From contig CBFGUG010000023.1 of the NCBI GenBank assembly GCA_965651905.1, positions 1 through 64,000 of the forward strand: a DNA stretch of 64,000 nucleotides. The letters are read 5' to 3'. Source of the DNA: SZUA-265 sp965651905 (GTDB lineage Bacteria; Myxococcota_A; Polyangia; Polyangiales; Polyangiaceae). Positions within the stretch are counted from its first letter, which is position 1. Every line of letters begins with the position of its first letter. Position numbers and translations under genes: made by a program. A model generated the notes under the pieces. That model made no database searches. It worked only from the letters and a program-made list of their open reading frames with translations, and had not been told where the DNA came from. Positions 41,676 to 51,226 of the stretch are shown here, one piece after another.

Positions 41676-41748
41676 GTGTTGGTCTCATTTCATACTGAGA
41701 AGGCCCGCCGCTCTGGGCGCGCGGTCCATCCGACATGGAAAGCAGCGA

Positions 41749-43296
41749 TCAGCCATTGGGCGGTTCGAGCCGCGGCACCTGCGAGCGAGCCTCCTCGAGC
41801 CACTGAAAGAACAGCCCTAGTTGCCCTCGCTGGCTCGCGGGCATGTACTCGAAGTTCCGTCCGCGGTCGATGATCTCCCAAAAGTCTTTGCTCTTGACCC
41901 TCTCGAGCTGCACGCGCAAGCGACGGATGTCGACGTCCGTGTCTTCGCGCATGTCGGCCGCTATGGTCCGGGCCTTGGCGGCTTCGCCCTTCTCCAAGTA
42001 GTAGCAGGCCAACTTGACCTGGGCCTTGCGTACTCCAATCAGCGCCTTCTCCTCTGGTCGATCGAGGTCGAGAAACTCCGCGAGCATCGCGTCAGCCTTT
42101 TCGAACCCGATGGCGTGAGCCACCTCACACAACGTCGAAACGTCGTACGCGACAGTTTCGCTGATGAAAGGCAGCTGGTGTCCATAGCTCACGTGGCCGT
42201 AATACTTCATGTAGCCGACCCCCTCGAGAGCCGCTTCAGCCTCGCCCGAGCGCATCGTGACCTCTACCAGCTTGCGGTACTGATTGAGCACGTTGTAAGC
42301 CGTACGTACGTCCTTGGCGTTAATCGTCGTGCGCAAGTACGAGTTCATGTAACGAAACACCAAGCGCAGCAGCTCATGGTCACCTCGCGCCAGCGCCGCC
42401 TCACCCAGGTACCGCGTGTCGATGGCGATCAAGTAGTTGATGTCACGCATGCTCGCGAGCGCCTCGTTGTAAATGCCGAGGTACTGCCGCATCACCTTCC
42501 ACTCGACCCAAGTGTGACGACGCTCGAGATCGCCTAGTGACTCGGCGTCCATCGCCACGAAGTCGGGGTTCGTCGCGATGCTGGGACCGATGGCGAACCA
42601 ATCTTTGGATGCTTCGTGCTTGCGACCGATGTAACTGACGGCAAAGTCCTTCAGCGCGTCCACTGCGCCGCTCGCGATGATCTTGTCCTTGCCGGAAATC
42701 GAGTTACTCGTGATGTCCGTGAGCTCCTCCAAACACTGCAGTACGCGCAACTGCCCCTCGTCGTTCTCGCGCCCCAAAGCGCCCGTCTCCGCCCGTTTGC
42801 GAACGCGCTCGATGATGTTGATCGGTTCCAGGAACCAGAACACGTAGCCGAAGTACGGGCCCATCATCGCCAGGCCTATGGTGCTCGCCACCAACATCGC
42901 CAACAAGGCTGTGCTCGGCACGTGATCCTCGGACAGGGACGGCGCCAACCACACCCCGTACACGCAGACCACGATGTAATACGCCATCACGACTAGGTTG
43001 AGGCGATCGCGGAAGAACATCTTCGTCACGCCCGTATAACGATCGGCGGACAACTGGACGATGATGGAGACCACGGTGATCACGATCCCGAATACCGCAG
43101 CGATCAACCCAGACAGCGAGCTGATGGCGTCCCCAATCGAGCCCGCGTCGAATGCGGCGTAGCGCTGAAACGGAGAACCTGCCTGTTCCCGCAGATCCCA
43201 CCAATACAAGGACCAGAACAACGCCAGCGCCAACGCCGCGAGCATCGACACCTGCCACAGCCAACGACGCGCAAAAGTCCAAGCCGACTCAGCCAT
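41749..43296 (-). CDS. DUF2254-type membrane protein
   Basis: A 515-residue protein from the ATG at 43296; the frame extends further upstream without support. Membrane segments occur near 10-35, 60-85, 105-125 and 130-150. They are followed by the DUF2254-type signature VQLSADRYTGVTKMFFRDRLN around residues 78-98 and a large soluble C-terminal part rich in helices. The function of the family is unknown. It stands between a HAD phosphatase gene (convergent) and an RNA methyltransferase gene on the same strand, with no clear operon link. Confidence 0.8.
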   Translation of the reverse strand: MAESAWTFARRWLWQVSMLAALALALFWSLYWWDLREQAGSPFQRYAAFDAGSIGDAISSLSGLIAAVFGIVITVVSIIVQLSADRYTGVTKMFFRDRLNLVVMAYYIVVCVYGVWLAPSLSEDHVPSTALLAMLVASTIGLAMMGPYFGYVFWFLEPINIIERVRKRAETGALGRENDEGQLRVLQCLEELTDITSNSISGKDKIIASGAVDALKDFAVSYIGRKHEASKDWFAIGPSIATNPDFVAMDAESLGDLERRHTWVEWKVMRQYLGIYNEALASMRDINYLIAIDTRYLGEAALARGDHELLRLVFRYMNSYLRTTINAKDVRTAYNVLNQYRKLVEVTMRSGEAEAALEGVGYMKYYGHVSYGHQLPFISETVAYDVSTLCEVAHAIGFEKADAMLAEFLDLDRPEEKALIGVRKAQVKLACYYLEKGEAAKARTIAADMREDTDVDIRRLRVQLERVKSKDFWEIIDRGRNFEYMPASQRGQLGLFFQWLEEARSQVPRLEPPNG

Positions 43297-43420
43297 ACGC
43301 GCACCGACTGTACACCGAGAAACGGCGCCCGCGCACCTTCGCTGCACGCGGTCGCATGCTGTTTCCGCTGCGATGGAAGCCCATGGAGACAGCGCACCAG
43401 GCGCGACGTACGGGGGCGCG

Positions 43421-44479
43421 TCAACAAGCGCCAGCAGAACGCCCCAGCAGCGTCATCACCTCCAAGTGTTCGGTGTGGACGAACATGTCGCACAATGCCA
43501 CCTGCAAGGGTCGGTACCCCGCCGCGCAGAGCATCTGCAGATCGCGTCGCAGCCCTCGGTTCGAGCAAGAAAAAAGCACGACGAAGTGGGGGCGAATCTG
43601 CTCGATGATGGCAGCCGCGTGACCCATGCCCGCCCGAGGGGGGTCGATCAGCAGCACGTCTGCCGAACGTATCACCTGCGCCGCATCCCCAGCGACGAAC
43701 TCTCCAGCCCCCAAACCCTGTTCGCGAGCGGCTTGGCACAGCGCATCGATCGCATACACGTCTCGCTCGACGCCCCACCCTCGCTGTCCACAGGCCAGAA
43801 GTGGTAGCGACAAGTTACCGCTACCGCAGTACACATCACCGAATCCGTCGCTCCCCAGAGCGTCCAGCCACGCTCGTAGGGTTTGAATCATGCGGGCGTT
43901 CAGGCCCGCATTGACCTGGCGAAAGGACCCGAGGGGAACGTAAGTGTAGACGCTCGGGACAATCTCGAAGCGCTGCCGCGGTGGCGCACAGCTGCCTCGG
44001 ATCCAACACTCGAACCCAGGCGGCGGGTCGCGACGTAATTCGTTCTGCAACGACGTGCCACCGTCCGCAGCCCTTGGAGCATGTGCTGCAGCGGCGATCT
44101 CCAGCCCAGCCGAGCCGTCCAGGTCAGCCTCGCGCAGTTCGATGTGCGAGTAGCCGTGCAGCAGCCGCCCATGGCGCGACGCCCAGTCTTCGAAACGCGT
44201 GATCGCTTCGCTCAGTGAAGGAGAAAGCACCACGCAGCCCTTGATCTTGTGCTCGTTGAAGAAGCGCGGAACGCCGTGGTCCAGGCGCATGCGAACACGA
44301 TTGCGATACCCTTCCGCCCGTGGCGACGCCACCCACTGCACGTCGAGAGGCGGCTGCGAACTCTCTCTAAAAGTCTCCAGAACTCGCGCTGTCTTCAGCT
44401 CTCGCTGCGCGCCGAGCGACGACTCGATCAGCGGACACCCGCCGCACGCCTGCGCCACAGCACACGTTTGCCGCGCCAT
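43421..44479 (-). CDS. Iron-sulfur 23S rRNA/tRNA uracil-5-methyltransferase (RlmD/TrmA family)
   Basis: A 352-residue protein started at the ATG at 44479. The N-terminus has cysteines at 6, 12 and 15 in CAVAQACGGC, and a fourth in KGCVVL near 81, matching the RlmD [4Fe-4S] site. The TRAM domain found in E. coli RlmD is absent, so the protein starts directly with the cluster. The catalytic half has VYCGSGNLSL (SAM site), IDPPRAG, the nucleophilic Cys in LFSCSNRGLRRDL, and the C-terminal HTEHLEV motif with the catalytic Glu. It makes 5-methyluridine in RNA; whether the target is 23S rRNA or tRNA cannot be decided. Confidence 0.86.
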   Translation of the reverse strand: MARQTCAVAQACGGCPLIESSLGAQRELKTARVLETFRESSQPPLDVQWVASPRAEGYRNRVRMRLDHGVPRFFNEHKIKGCVVLSPSLSEAITRFEDWASRHGRLLHGYSHIELREADLDGSAGLEIAAAAHAPRAADGGTSLQNELRRDPPPGFECWIRGSCAPPRQRFEIVPSVYTYVPLGSFRQVNAGLNARMIQTLRAWLDALGSDGFGDVYCGSGNLSLPLLACGQRGWGVERDVYAIDALCQAAREQGLGAGEFVAGDAAQVIRSADVLLIDPPRAGMGHAAAIIEQIRPHFVVLFSCSNRGLRRDLQMLCAAGYRPLQVALCDMFVHTEHLEVMTLLGRSAGAC

Positions 44480-44668
44480 GCGCCCAGCATACACCAAGGA
44501 GCTGTGGTTCGAAGTGCCCAGCTGACATCGTCAAGAGAGCCCCCGGCAGCCCGCGGCTAGAGTCTCCCGTCGCCAGCGTGGCGAGGCAAGCAGGCCTGCG
44601 TTGGTCTGCTGCGTACGCGCCAAGGCGCCCTGGCTTCGATGCGTTGGCTGCGGTATGAGGCCGCCTGC

Positions 44669-46192
44669 ATGTCCGGCCCAGCTCCGCTCGTCCCAGCTTC
44701 CGCGCGCGGCGTCTCCTACGCGGCCTGCCTGGGCGCCGCAGCGGCCGCGGCCCTGATAGCTGGCTGGGGGTTTACGGTGGATGACGCACTCATCTCCACT
44801 CGCGTCGCGCACCATTTGGCAACGGGACACGGCTACCGCTTCAACCCGGGCGGGCCGGTCACCGACAGTGTGACGCCCCTCGGGTGGGCAGTATTGCTAG
44901 CGCCCCTTGCGACGGAGAGTACATGGCAGGCTCTGTTGAACGCACGCTGGTTGGGCGCTGCGTGTCACCTGGCAAGCGCCGTGCTGCTCGGATACACGTT
45001 AGCCCGCGATCAGGTACGTGGGTCAGTCGTGGTAGGGATTGCGTTGCTAGTTGCGCTGTGCCTTCCCCTAGGAGCTTGGGCCAGCTCTGGGATGGAAACC
45101 CCGCTGATAACACTACTCACCACCTTCAGCCTGCTCGGCGGAGTCTCTGGATTCAGCTGCGCGGCTCTAGCGGCCGCGCTCCGCCCCGAGCTAGTTCCCT
45201 GGGCGCTCACCCTGGCGCTCAGCCAGAGCGCAGCCGGGCCGGCTCAGCGTCTCACTCGGGTGACGCTGGTGCTACTGCCTGCTGTGTTCGTGGCAGGACT
45301 CAGGCTGCAGCTCTTCGGTCACGCCGCGCCCCTGGCAGCGTTCGCGAAACCATCGGATGTGAGCCATGGGCTGAGCTACGTCGCAAGTGGCGTCGTCCTG
45401 ACTGGCCTACCCCTGTTGCTGCTCGGGGCGCGTGCGTACCGAGTTGCAGACCGTTCGACCATCGCTCATGGGCTGGCCGTGGGCGCACACTTTTTGGCAC
45501 TGATAGCCGCGGGTGGTGACTGGATGGCGCTCTTCCGTCTGTTCGTTCCCGTGTTGCCTCTAGCGGCCTACGTAGGCGCCCGACTGATGAATCTGGAGCC
45601 CCCCATTTGGCGAGGGCTCAAACTCACCGTGGCGGCTACAGCGTGTATGCTGCTCCAACTCAGTCATGGGCAGGGCGCGCGCTCGGTGCTCGAGACTCGA
45701 CGTCAGTTGATCGAACGAGCCCGGCCCGCGCTGGCGGAGGCGCGCGTGGTGGGAACGCTCGACGTCGGTTGGGTCGGCGCCTGTGGTGACTTCGAAGTGG
45801 TCGACTTTGCGGGAGTCACCGACCCCGAGGTGGCGCTCCTGCCGGGCGGGCACACGAGCAAACGCCTGCCGCCGGACTTTCTGTATCGACGTGACGTCGA
45901 CACCCTAGCGCTGCTCACCAGCGCGACTACCGACGCGCGAGACTGGCCCCAGGTCAACCTCGCCCGCGTCGTGGAAGTGCGAGTCACTCAGCTTGCCGTC
46001 GCCTCCGACTTCACTCAGCGCGCCAGGGTCGAACTCGGACGGACGGGTCAGGACTACGTCATCGCTCGACGTGTCAGCGAACGATATGCGGAGTCTCTCG
46101 CCCGGGCCGCGACTCGGACTGTGCTCGCGGCCGATCAGCGCCACGACGATCCACGAACACAGAAAACTACCGGCTCGTTACCACCCAAGTGA
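44669..46192 (+). CDS. Polytopic membrane glycosyltransferase-like protein (GT-C type)
   Basis: A 507-residue membrane protein from the ATG at 44669. About nine to ten membrane segments are followed by a soluble domain from about 345. Just after the first membrane segment is DDALISTR (about 37-44), then GHGYRFNPGGPVTDSVTPL, a pattern of GT-C arabinofuranosyl- and mannosyltransferase-like proteins where the first acidic pair is catalytic. GGDWM near 285 and VVDFAGVTDPEVAL in the soluble part also fit that group. It probably uses a polyprenyl-phosphate sugar donor on the periplasmic side to build a glycan. The substrate is unknown. No other glycan genes are adjacent. Confidence 0.65.
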   Translation: MSGPAPLVPASARGVSYAACLGAAAAAALIAGWGFTVDDALISTRVAHHLATGHGYRFNPGGPVTDSVTPLGWAVLLAPLATESTWQALLNARWLGAACHLASAVLLGYTLARDQVRGSVVVGIALLVALCLPLGAWASSGMETPLITLLTTFSLLGGVSGFSCAALAAALRPELVPWALTLALSQSAAGPAQRLTRVTLVLLPAVFVAGLRLQLFGHAAPLAAFAKPSDVSHGLSYVASGVVLTGLPLLLLGARAYRVADRSTIAHGLAVGAHFLALIAAGGDWMALFRLFVPVLPLAAYVGARLMNLEPPIWRGLKLTVAATACMLLQLSHGQGARSVLETRRQLIERARPALAEARVVGTLDVGWVGACGDFEVVDFAGVTDPEVALLPGGHTSKRLPPDFLYRRDVDTLALLTSATTDARDWPQVNLARVVEVRVTQLAVASDFTQRARVELGRTGQDYVIARRVSERYAESLARAATRTVLAADQRHDDPRTQKTTGSLPPK

Positions 46193-46330
46193 GCGCCTTC
46201 CGCGGTTTCCAAGCGTTTCGATGCCAAGCAGTCCACGCATCGCGACCCTACTTCGACTGAGCGATGTCGAGTTTGGCTTCGCGCTGCTGGGGCTTCCCGT
46301 CTCCCACAACCTTGTCTAGACTCCCGCGCC

Positions 46331-46942
46331 ATGAAACAGCCCACGCTCGTCATCATCGCTTCCTCAATCGCCGCTGCTAGCCTGGCCGCCTGTGGGCCGA
46401 GTTACGAACCCGACCGTGTCATGACGCCGGAAGAACGCCTGCAGGAGCAGGAGCGTCTGGCCTACGAGGCCGAGTTGGAGCGCGAAAAGAGCGGCGACTA
46501 CTCGGAAGTGGACCTCGAAGATGAAGAAGAGGTCAAAGCATTCGACGAAAAACAGGGCGAGCTCGAGGTACGTCGCGCCACCCTCTCTGCAGCAACCTGC
46601 CCCGACACACAAGAGAAGGCACCCAAGGGCGTGGGTGAGGTGACCATCACGTTCAAGAGTGACGGCACCGTTCAAGAAACCTCGCTCAACTCTCCGTTCG
46701 CCGGATCGTCCCTCGAGGAGTGCGTGTTGATGGCTTACAACAACATCATCGTGCCGCCCTTCAACGAAGCGTCGCACACGATCACGTGGAAGGTCGACCT
46801 GACGGGCAAGAAGGAAGACTTGATGCCCAAAGAAGACGACGCGGTGGCGGAAGCACTCAGTGGTGGCAAAAAGAAGGCCCCCGAGTGTAAGGACGGCAAA
46901 GACAAAGACGCCAAGCCCTGCAACGCGGCAGCCGCGGAATAA
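46331..46942 (+). CDS. Lipoprotein with AgmX/PglI-type C-terminal domain
   Basis: A 203-residue protein. The signal ends in a lipobox LAAC (Cys about 21). An acidic helix rich in Glu follows (about 35-75). Then comes a domain like the C-terminal part of AgmX/PglI (related to TonB-C): GEVTITFKSDGTVQ, a Leu-Glu-Glu-Cys segment, and NIIVPPF (about 98-145). The end is Lys/Asp-rich. Proteins with this domain occur in myxobacterial gliding and surface machinery. The actual role here is not known. Confidence 0.78.
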   Translation: MKQPTLVIIASSIAAASLAACGPSYEPDRVMTPEERLQEQERLAYEAELEREKSGDYSEVDLEDEEEVKAFDEKQGELEVRRATLSAATCPDTQEKAPKGVGEVTITFKSDGTVQETSLNSPFAGSSLEECVLMAYNNIIVPPFNEASHTITWKVDLTGKKEDLMPKEDDAVAEALSGGKKKAPECKDGKDKDAKPCNAAAAE

Positions 46943-46967
46943 AAGAAGAAGAAGTACGGGGGGGCTG

Positions 46968-46994
46968 GTCGCGTGCGACGTCGTCGCACGCGAC
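46968..46994. terminator. Perfect 11-base-pair hairpin between convergent genes
   Basis: The arms gtcgcgtgcga (46968-46978) and tcgcacgcgac (46984-46994) are exact complements around a 5-base loop. The site lies between the end of the AgmX-type gene and the end of the small membrane gene on the other strand. No T run follows. It could still be a bidirectional terminator or a regulatory hairpin. Confidence 0.55.
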
Positions 46995-47043
46995 ACATCA
47001 GGGGGGTCGACGCGAGGGCCGTAGTTCCGCGTCGTGCAGGGGC

Positions 47044-47262
47044 TTAGAGCATCCAGACGCCGCACACGGCGAGCACAGCGGCCACGCCGATCGACGCCAC
47101 AGCCGCCACCTCCCAGATGACGTGCTGCCGATCGGAACGCGCGGGCTCGTCGATGCCGCGCAATTGAATCGAAGCAAAGCGACTGGCGGCTCGCTGCATT
47201 CGTCGCCCGTTGAGGGCCAAGTTCGCGGCCTGGAGCGCTGGGTCGAGCGGATCCGGATTCAT
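47044..47262 (-). CDS. Small single-pass membrane protein
   Basis: A 72-residue candidate with an ATG start. Residues about 1-45 are polar and partly helical, and the last 25 form one clear membrane segment (VAAVASIGVAAVLAVCGVW). No Shine-Dalgarno sequence stands out. No family is recognised. It is upstream-adjacent to nothing on the same strand within 140 bases. Confidence 0.45.
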   Translation of the reverse strand: MNPDPLDPALQAANLALNGRRMQRAASRFASIQLRGIDEPARSDRQHVIWEVAAVASIGVAAVLAVCGVWML

Positions 47263-47409
47263 GAACCGCGATCTCTACCGAAGCATGTTCCGCTTGTCGA
47301 GGGGCTCGACCACCGCCCCCAGACTGGACCTCGACCAAACTGGTACGCCCCGTTTCCCCGCCTGCCAGACGTTGCTAACACGTCGATACTACAGCGTTCT
47401 TCGGCGGTT

Positions 47410-48897
47410 TCAGCCACGCTCCCCAGGCCCGGACACGCCTGCGCCCCCACCACGACCTGGCGTCTGGGTTTCGACGCCTAGCGTCATCGGCATCGGCGGC
47501 GTGGACTGGTGGGTGCCATGCTGCCGATCCTGGCCTGCGGCTGTCGCTAGGGCGCGCTTGGGGATCAGACTGGCCTGCCCCGGGTGGACTGCTGGTTGCT
47601 CTGCGCTCGAGCGTCCAGCCTCGGCGCGCTGTTCACGCTTTCGCGCGACGATGGCACGTTGCAATGCCTGCGACATAGCGGGCTCGAAGGCAATCAAGTC
47701 CCCTGTGTCGACCAAGTTTACGTCACTGTCGTCGAAGCCGCCCACCAACACCAGGGCCACCCTGCCCCGTACGCGAATCGGCAACAGCAGCCACTGGGCG
47801 TTACCGCGCGCCGCGAGCAGCTCATGCAGCTTTGGGTCGGTCTCCGCCAGATTCGTCAGGAGCCAGCGTCCGCTGCGCGCCACCTCCTGCAGAGTTGGAT
47901 GGCTGGCAAGACCGTGCTCAGAACCGTCAGCGGCAACTGAACCCAAGCCGCGATGCTCTCTCAACTGTACTCCCGTTCGGTGCAAGGTAAACAGTGCGCA
48001 GCGATCGAAGTACTGGGCAGCGTAGTCGAAGTAGATGGGCAACAGCTCGTCTACGCCCGTTGCCTCAGTCAGATCTTTGGTCGCCTCGGCTGCCGTGTAC
48101 GGCCCGCGATGTCGAGGCCGCCGCCCACGAGCGACGGCAGGTGGCGCGGGCGCTTCTGCGTGAGACGGTGAACCAGGCTCCGACCAGGCTGGCGCGGGAG
48201 CCGCCGCGGGCCGTGTCTGCTGAACGGGATTTCGGCTGGACGCGCTCGTAAACCTGGGCACCACAGGCGGTGCGGGTGCCGTTTCGGCGCTCAGCTGAGC
48301 TTCTGTCGGAGTATCACCGTCATCCCACAGCCGCGGAAACCCGACAGGCGCAATCGACGGTGGCTGCGGAAGCCTCGAGAAACTCGGACCATCCAAAAGT
48401 GGACTGGCGGGAATGGTGTTCGGTGGCGTTTTTCCTTCCAGACGGGCAAGCGCCTTTTGCACCCGCGGCTCCAAGGGTTGGGCGTAGTCCCGGGCCAACG
48501 CTTGCTTCACACGCGGAGTCAGCGCCAGCAGTACTCGAATCTTTACACCCAACGTTTCGCTCAACTGCAACACGTCACCAGCGTCGGGTGGTCCACCAGC
48601 GATGATCGTGAAAGTATCGCCGTCGAGGCGGTATGGGTAGATGCCCATGCTGCTCGCGGTCTCCCTCGGCAGCAACTCGATCGCTTGGGCCGATCCATAC
48701 GGCAGTTCGCCCAGCGGCGCGGGCGCCAACGCGTGAGCACGACACAACGCACGCGCCGCGCCTCGTTCGTCAATCGCACGGGCGTCGAGCAGATTCGTGA
48801 CCAGATCTCCCCCGTAGAGCTCCTGTCGAGCAGAGGCCCGCTCCAGCTCCTCGGGTGTCGCCACCTGCTCCTCGATCAGTGCCCGTCGAAAATCCAT
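47410..48897 (-). CDS. MshEN (GspE N-terminal)-like domain plus GAF domain protein
   Basis: A 495-residue protein. The first 140 residues resemble the GspE/PilB N-terminal (MshEN) domain, with LYGGDLVTNLLDARAIDE and the second repeat-like half ending VLLALTPRVKQAL. MshEN domains bind c-di-GMP in the related ATPases. A Pro/Ala-rich linker (about 170-280) leads to a GAF-like sensor domain (about 285-435: FDYAAQYFDRCALFTLHRTG... LLLPIRVRGRVALVLVGG). No ATPase domain is present, so it is not a secretion motor. This looks like a regulatory or scaffold protein that could read c-di-GMP or another ligand. That conclusion is inference. Confidence 0.72.
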   Translation of the reverse strand: MDFRRALIEEQVATPEELERASARQELYGGDLVTNLLDARAIDERGAARALCRAHALAPAPLGELPYGSAQAIELLPRETASSMGIYPYRLDGDTFTIIAGGPPDAGDVLQLSETLGVKIRVLLALTPRVKQALARDYAQPLEPRVQKALARLEGKTPPNTIPASPLLDGPSFSRLPQPPSIAPVGFPRLWDDGDTPTEAQLSAETAPAPPVVPRFTSASSRNPVQQTRPAAAPAPAWSEPGSPSHAEAPAPPAVARGRRPRHRGPYTAAEATKDLTEATGVDELLPIYFDYAAQYFDRCALFTLHRTGVQLREHRGLGSVAADGSEHGLASHPTLQEVARSGRWLLTNLAETDPKLHELLAARGNAQWLLLPIRVRGRVALVLVGGFDDSDVNLVDTGDLIAFEPAMSQALQRAIVARKREQRAEAGRSSAEQPAVHPGQASLIPKRALATAAGQDRQHGTHQSTPPMPMTLGVETQTPGRGGGAGVSGPGERG

Positions 48898-48970
48898 CCG
48901 CCGCCGTCCGGCCTCACAGCATAATGGACTTCGCGCGCTTGACCAGCGTCCCTTGCGTGGGCACCCGCGT

Positions 48971-50347
48971 TCAGCCGGGCGCCGCCGCGGCCAGCGCTTC
49001 CAACATCATGCGCGCGAACGTCAGATACACCACGATACCCAAGACGTCGACCACACTGGCGATGAACGGGGCGGAGCTCGTCGCCGGGTCGATTCCGAGG
49101 CGATGTAGCAAAATAGGCATCATCCCCCCCAGCACGCATCCCAAAATCACGATGGAGACGATGGTAGCGCCCACCATGATGGCGAACTCCAGCCCATCGC
49201 CCGCCAGCCAAGAGCGACCCACGCCCAGCGCCGCCAACAGCGCACCCAAAGTCACGCCTTGAAGAGCTTCGCGCAACAGTACCTTCCACCAGTCGCGAAC
49301 TTCGATATCTCCGACTGCCAGGCCCCGAATGATCAGGGTCGACGACTGTGAGCCCGAGTTGCCTCCCGCGGAGATCAGCAGGGGTAGGTAGATAGCCAGC
49401 TGAGTGACGCTGGCGAGTTCCAGCTCGAACGCGGCTAATGTTTGAGTGGTGAGAAACCCTCCGATGAAGAGCACGAACAGCCAAGGAGCGCGCTTGCCCA
49501 GGAACTCGAAAAAGGTCGTGTCGAAGTAGCCATCGCGCAGTGGCCCGACAGCGGCCATCTTGTGCACGTCCTCGTTTTGCTCTTCCGTCAGCACGTCGAG
49601 AATGTCGTCTGCGGTGATGACGCCGAGCAGCTCACCGCTATTGGCCACCACGGGCAACGCGCTGAGATCGTACTTCGCCAGCTTGCTGGCGACGTCTTCC
49701 TGGTCGAGTTCTGGCGGGACGCTGATGATGTGCTGGCTCATCACATCTGGCACGCGGTCTTGCGGACTCGCGAGCAGCATGCGCTTGAGTGGCAAGACGC
49801 CGAGCAGGTGTTCTCGGGCGTCAGTGACGAACAACACGTCGATGGTTTCCGCGTCTTCCGCGGACTGGCGCAGCACTTCGATCGCTTGACCGATCGTCAT
49901 TTCGAGCCGGATCCCGATGTAATCTGTCGTCATCAGACCGCCGGCCGAGGTTTCGGGCCACTGCTGCAGCTCCTGCACCTCTTCGGCAGCTTCTGGATCG
50001 CGAACTTCGATTTCGCGCAGAATCGGGTCGCTCAGATCCGACGGGATGACGGAGAGAAAGTCCGCGCGATCGTCAGCGTCCATTTCAACCGCCAGTTCGG
50101 CGGTCGTGTGGGCACCCAGGGTTTGCGCCAGTTCTTCCTGGCGGTCTTCGTCGAGCCGCTCGAAGACCTGGGCCGCATAGTCACGCGGCAGCTCCATGAG
50201 CAGCTCGCCAGCCCGCTCCCTACCGAGATCGTCTACGATATCGGCTAGGTCTTCCGGGTGGATCTCGTCGAGCAGTTCCCGAACTTCGGCGGGATTTTCC
50301 TCGATGAGCGTCCGCAGCTCGGGACCGATGAGCTGAGCCAGGCGCAT
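48971..50347 (-). CDS. mgtE: Magnesium transporter MgtE
   Basis: A 458-residue protein from the ATG at 50347. Domains in order: an N-terminal Mg-sensing superhelical domain (about 1-125, with EIHPEDLADIVDDL), two CBS domains (about 130-260, with VMSQHIISVPP and GVITADDILDVL), a connecting helix, then five membrane segments (about 275-458). The signature SAGGNSGSQSSTLIIRGLA in the membrane part is diagnostic. It imports Mg2+ and closes when internal Mg2+ is high. It is a single gene on the minus strand, 74 bases before the MshEN-GAF gene. Confidence 0.95.
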   Translation of the reverse strand: MRLAQLIGPELRTLIEENPAEVRELLDEIHPEDLADIVDDLGRERAGELLMELPRDYAAQVFERLDEDRQEELAQTLGAHTTAELAVEMDADDRADFLSVIPSDLSDPILREIEVRDPEAAEEVQELQQWPETSAGGLMTTDYIGIRLEMTIGQAIEVLRQSAEDAETIDVLFVTDAREHLLGVLPLKRMLLASPQDRVPDVMSQHIISVPPELDQEDVASKLAKYDLSALPVVANSGELLGVITADDILDVLTEEQNEDVHKMAAVGPLRDGYFDTTFFEFLGKRAPWLFVLFIGGFLTTQTLAAFELELASVTQLAIYLPLLISAGGNSGSQSSTLIIRGLAVGDIEVRDWWKVLLREALQGVTLGALLAALGVGRSWLAGDGLEFAIMVGATIVSIVILGCVLGGMMPILLHRLGIDPATSSAPFIASVVDVLGIVVYLTFARMMLEALAAAAPG

Positions 50348-50479
50348 GGGCGAGCGCTTAGCACATTCACCCTGGGGTGAGGGAGATCCCAAAAGCGTCG
50401 CGCTGCAGATGCAACGCCCACGTGACGGACCAGCCCCGAGGCGCGCCTGTCGAAGCCCGTCCTATCCGATGATGTCGCT

Positions 50480-51226
50480 TCAGTTCACCAAGAACCACTT
50501 GACCCCTGGCTTGATTTCCATGTGCCAGTGGTCGGAGTGGGGCTCGTCGAAGTGGGGCGAGAGCATGTAGTGGAAGATGCGCTGGTCAGCGACTTCACAA
50601 ATGATGCTCATCAGTTCGCGACCACGACGTCCAATCAACTTGCGGGCGCCCGTGCCGCAGGTCTTGGCGCCGATCGAACTCGTCCAGTGTGGACCCACAC
50701 TGAGCCACTCGCCATTGCGCTTCTTCATGGCACCGAGATCGATCGCGAGGCCACCAGGGTGGCGGAACCGCGGCTTGCCCGTTTCTCGCCCCTGCATGCG
50801 GTACATCGTGAAGTGCATCACTTCGACGATGTCGTGTTGCGCGAGAATGCGGCACAGGTCGTCCAAAGCCAGCGCCAGGCGCGCGTCGAGGATATTGAAG
50901 ATGGTCGTCTCCCATTCGCGCTCGGGGAGGCTGGAGCGAATGAGCACTCCCGACAACTCCCCCGTCAGGCGCACGGGCTCTCGGACGCTCGGGATCTTGT
51001 CGCGAACGCGCTTGTACGGGATGCCCCTGCGATCGAGTTCACGCAGAGCCTCGCGGTTACTCATGTTCGCGTAGCGGTAGGCGGGTGTGATCTCATATGA
51101 GACTTCCTTCGCCATGCCGAGGTACTTGTTGCGGGCCTCGCTGCGCTGTGGAGCAAACGCGACCGCGGCCCACACCAGCAGCAGCGCCGCGTACCTGCAG
51201 ACTCGGGAGGGGGAACGACTGCTCAC
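50480..51226 (-). CDS. Exported extensin-like (M15-type peptidase fold) protein
   Basis: A protein of about 248 residues from the GTG at 51226, which gives a normal signal peptide ending in SEA; a GTG at 51277 would add 17 residues. The C-terminal domain matches the extensin-like/DUF882 group related to M15 D,D-carboxypeptidases: HPGGLAIDLG (about 155) and HFDEPHSDHWHMEI near the end. These supply the His, Asp and His zinc ligands. The MHFTMYRMQG segment precedes them. It probably cleaves peptidoglycan cross-link peptides in the periplasm. It stands divergent from the DUF4215/fibro-slime gene. Confidence 0.85.
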   Translation of the reverse strand: MSSRSPSRVCRYAALLLVWAAVAFAPQRSEARNKYLGMAKEVSYEITPAYRYANMSNREALRELDRRGIPYKRVRDKIPSVREPVRLTGELSGVLIRSSLPEREWETTIFNILDARLALALDDLCRILAQHDIVEVMHFTMYRMQGRETGKPRFRHPGGLAIDLGAMKKRNGEWLSVGPHWTSSIGAKTCGTGARKLIGRRGRELMSIICEVADQRIFHYMLSPHFDEPHSDHWHMEIKPGVKWFLVN

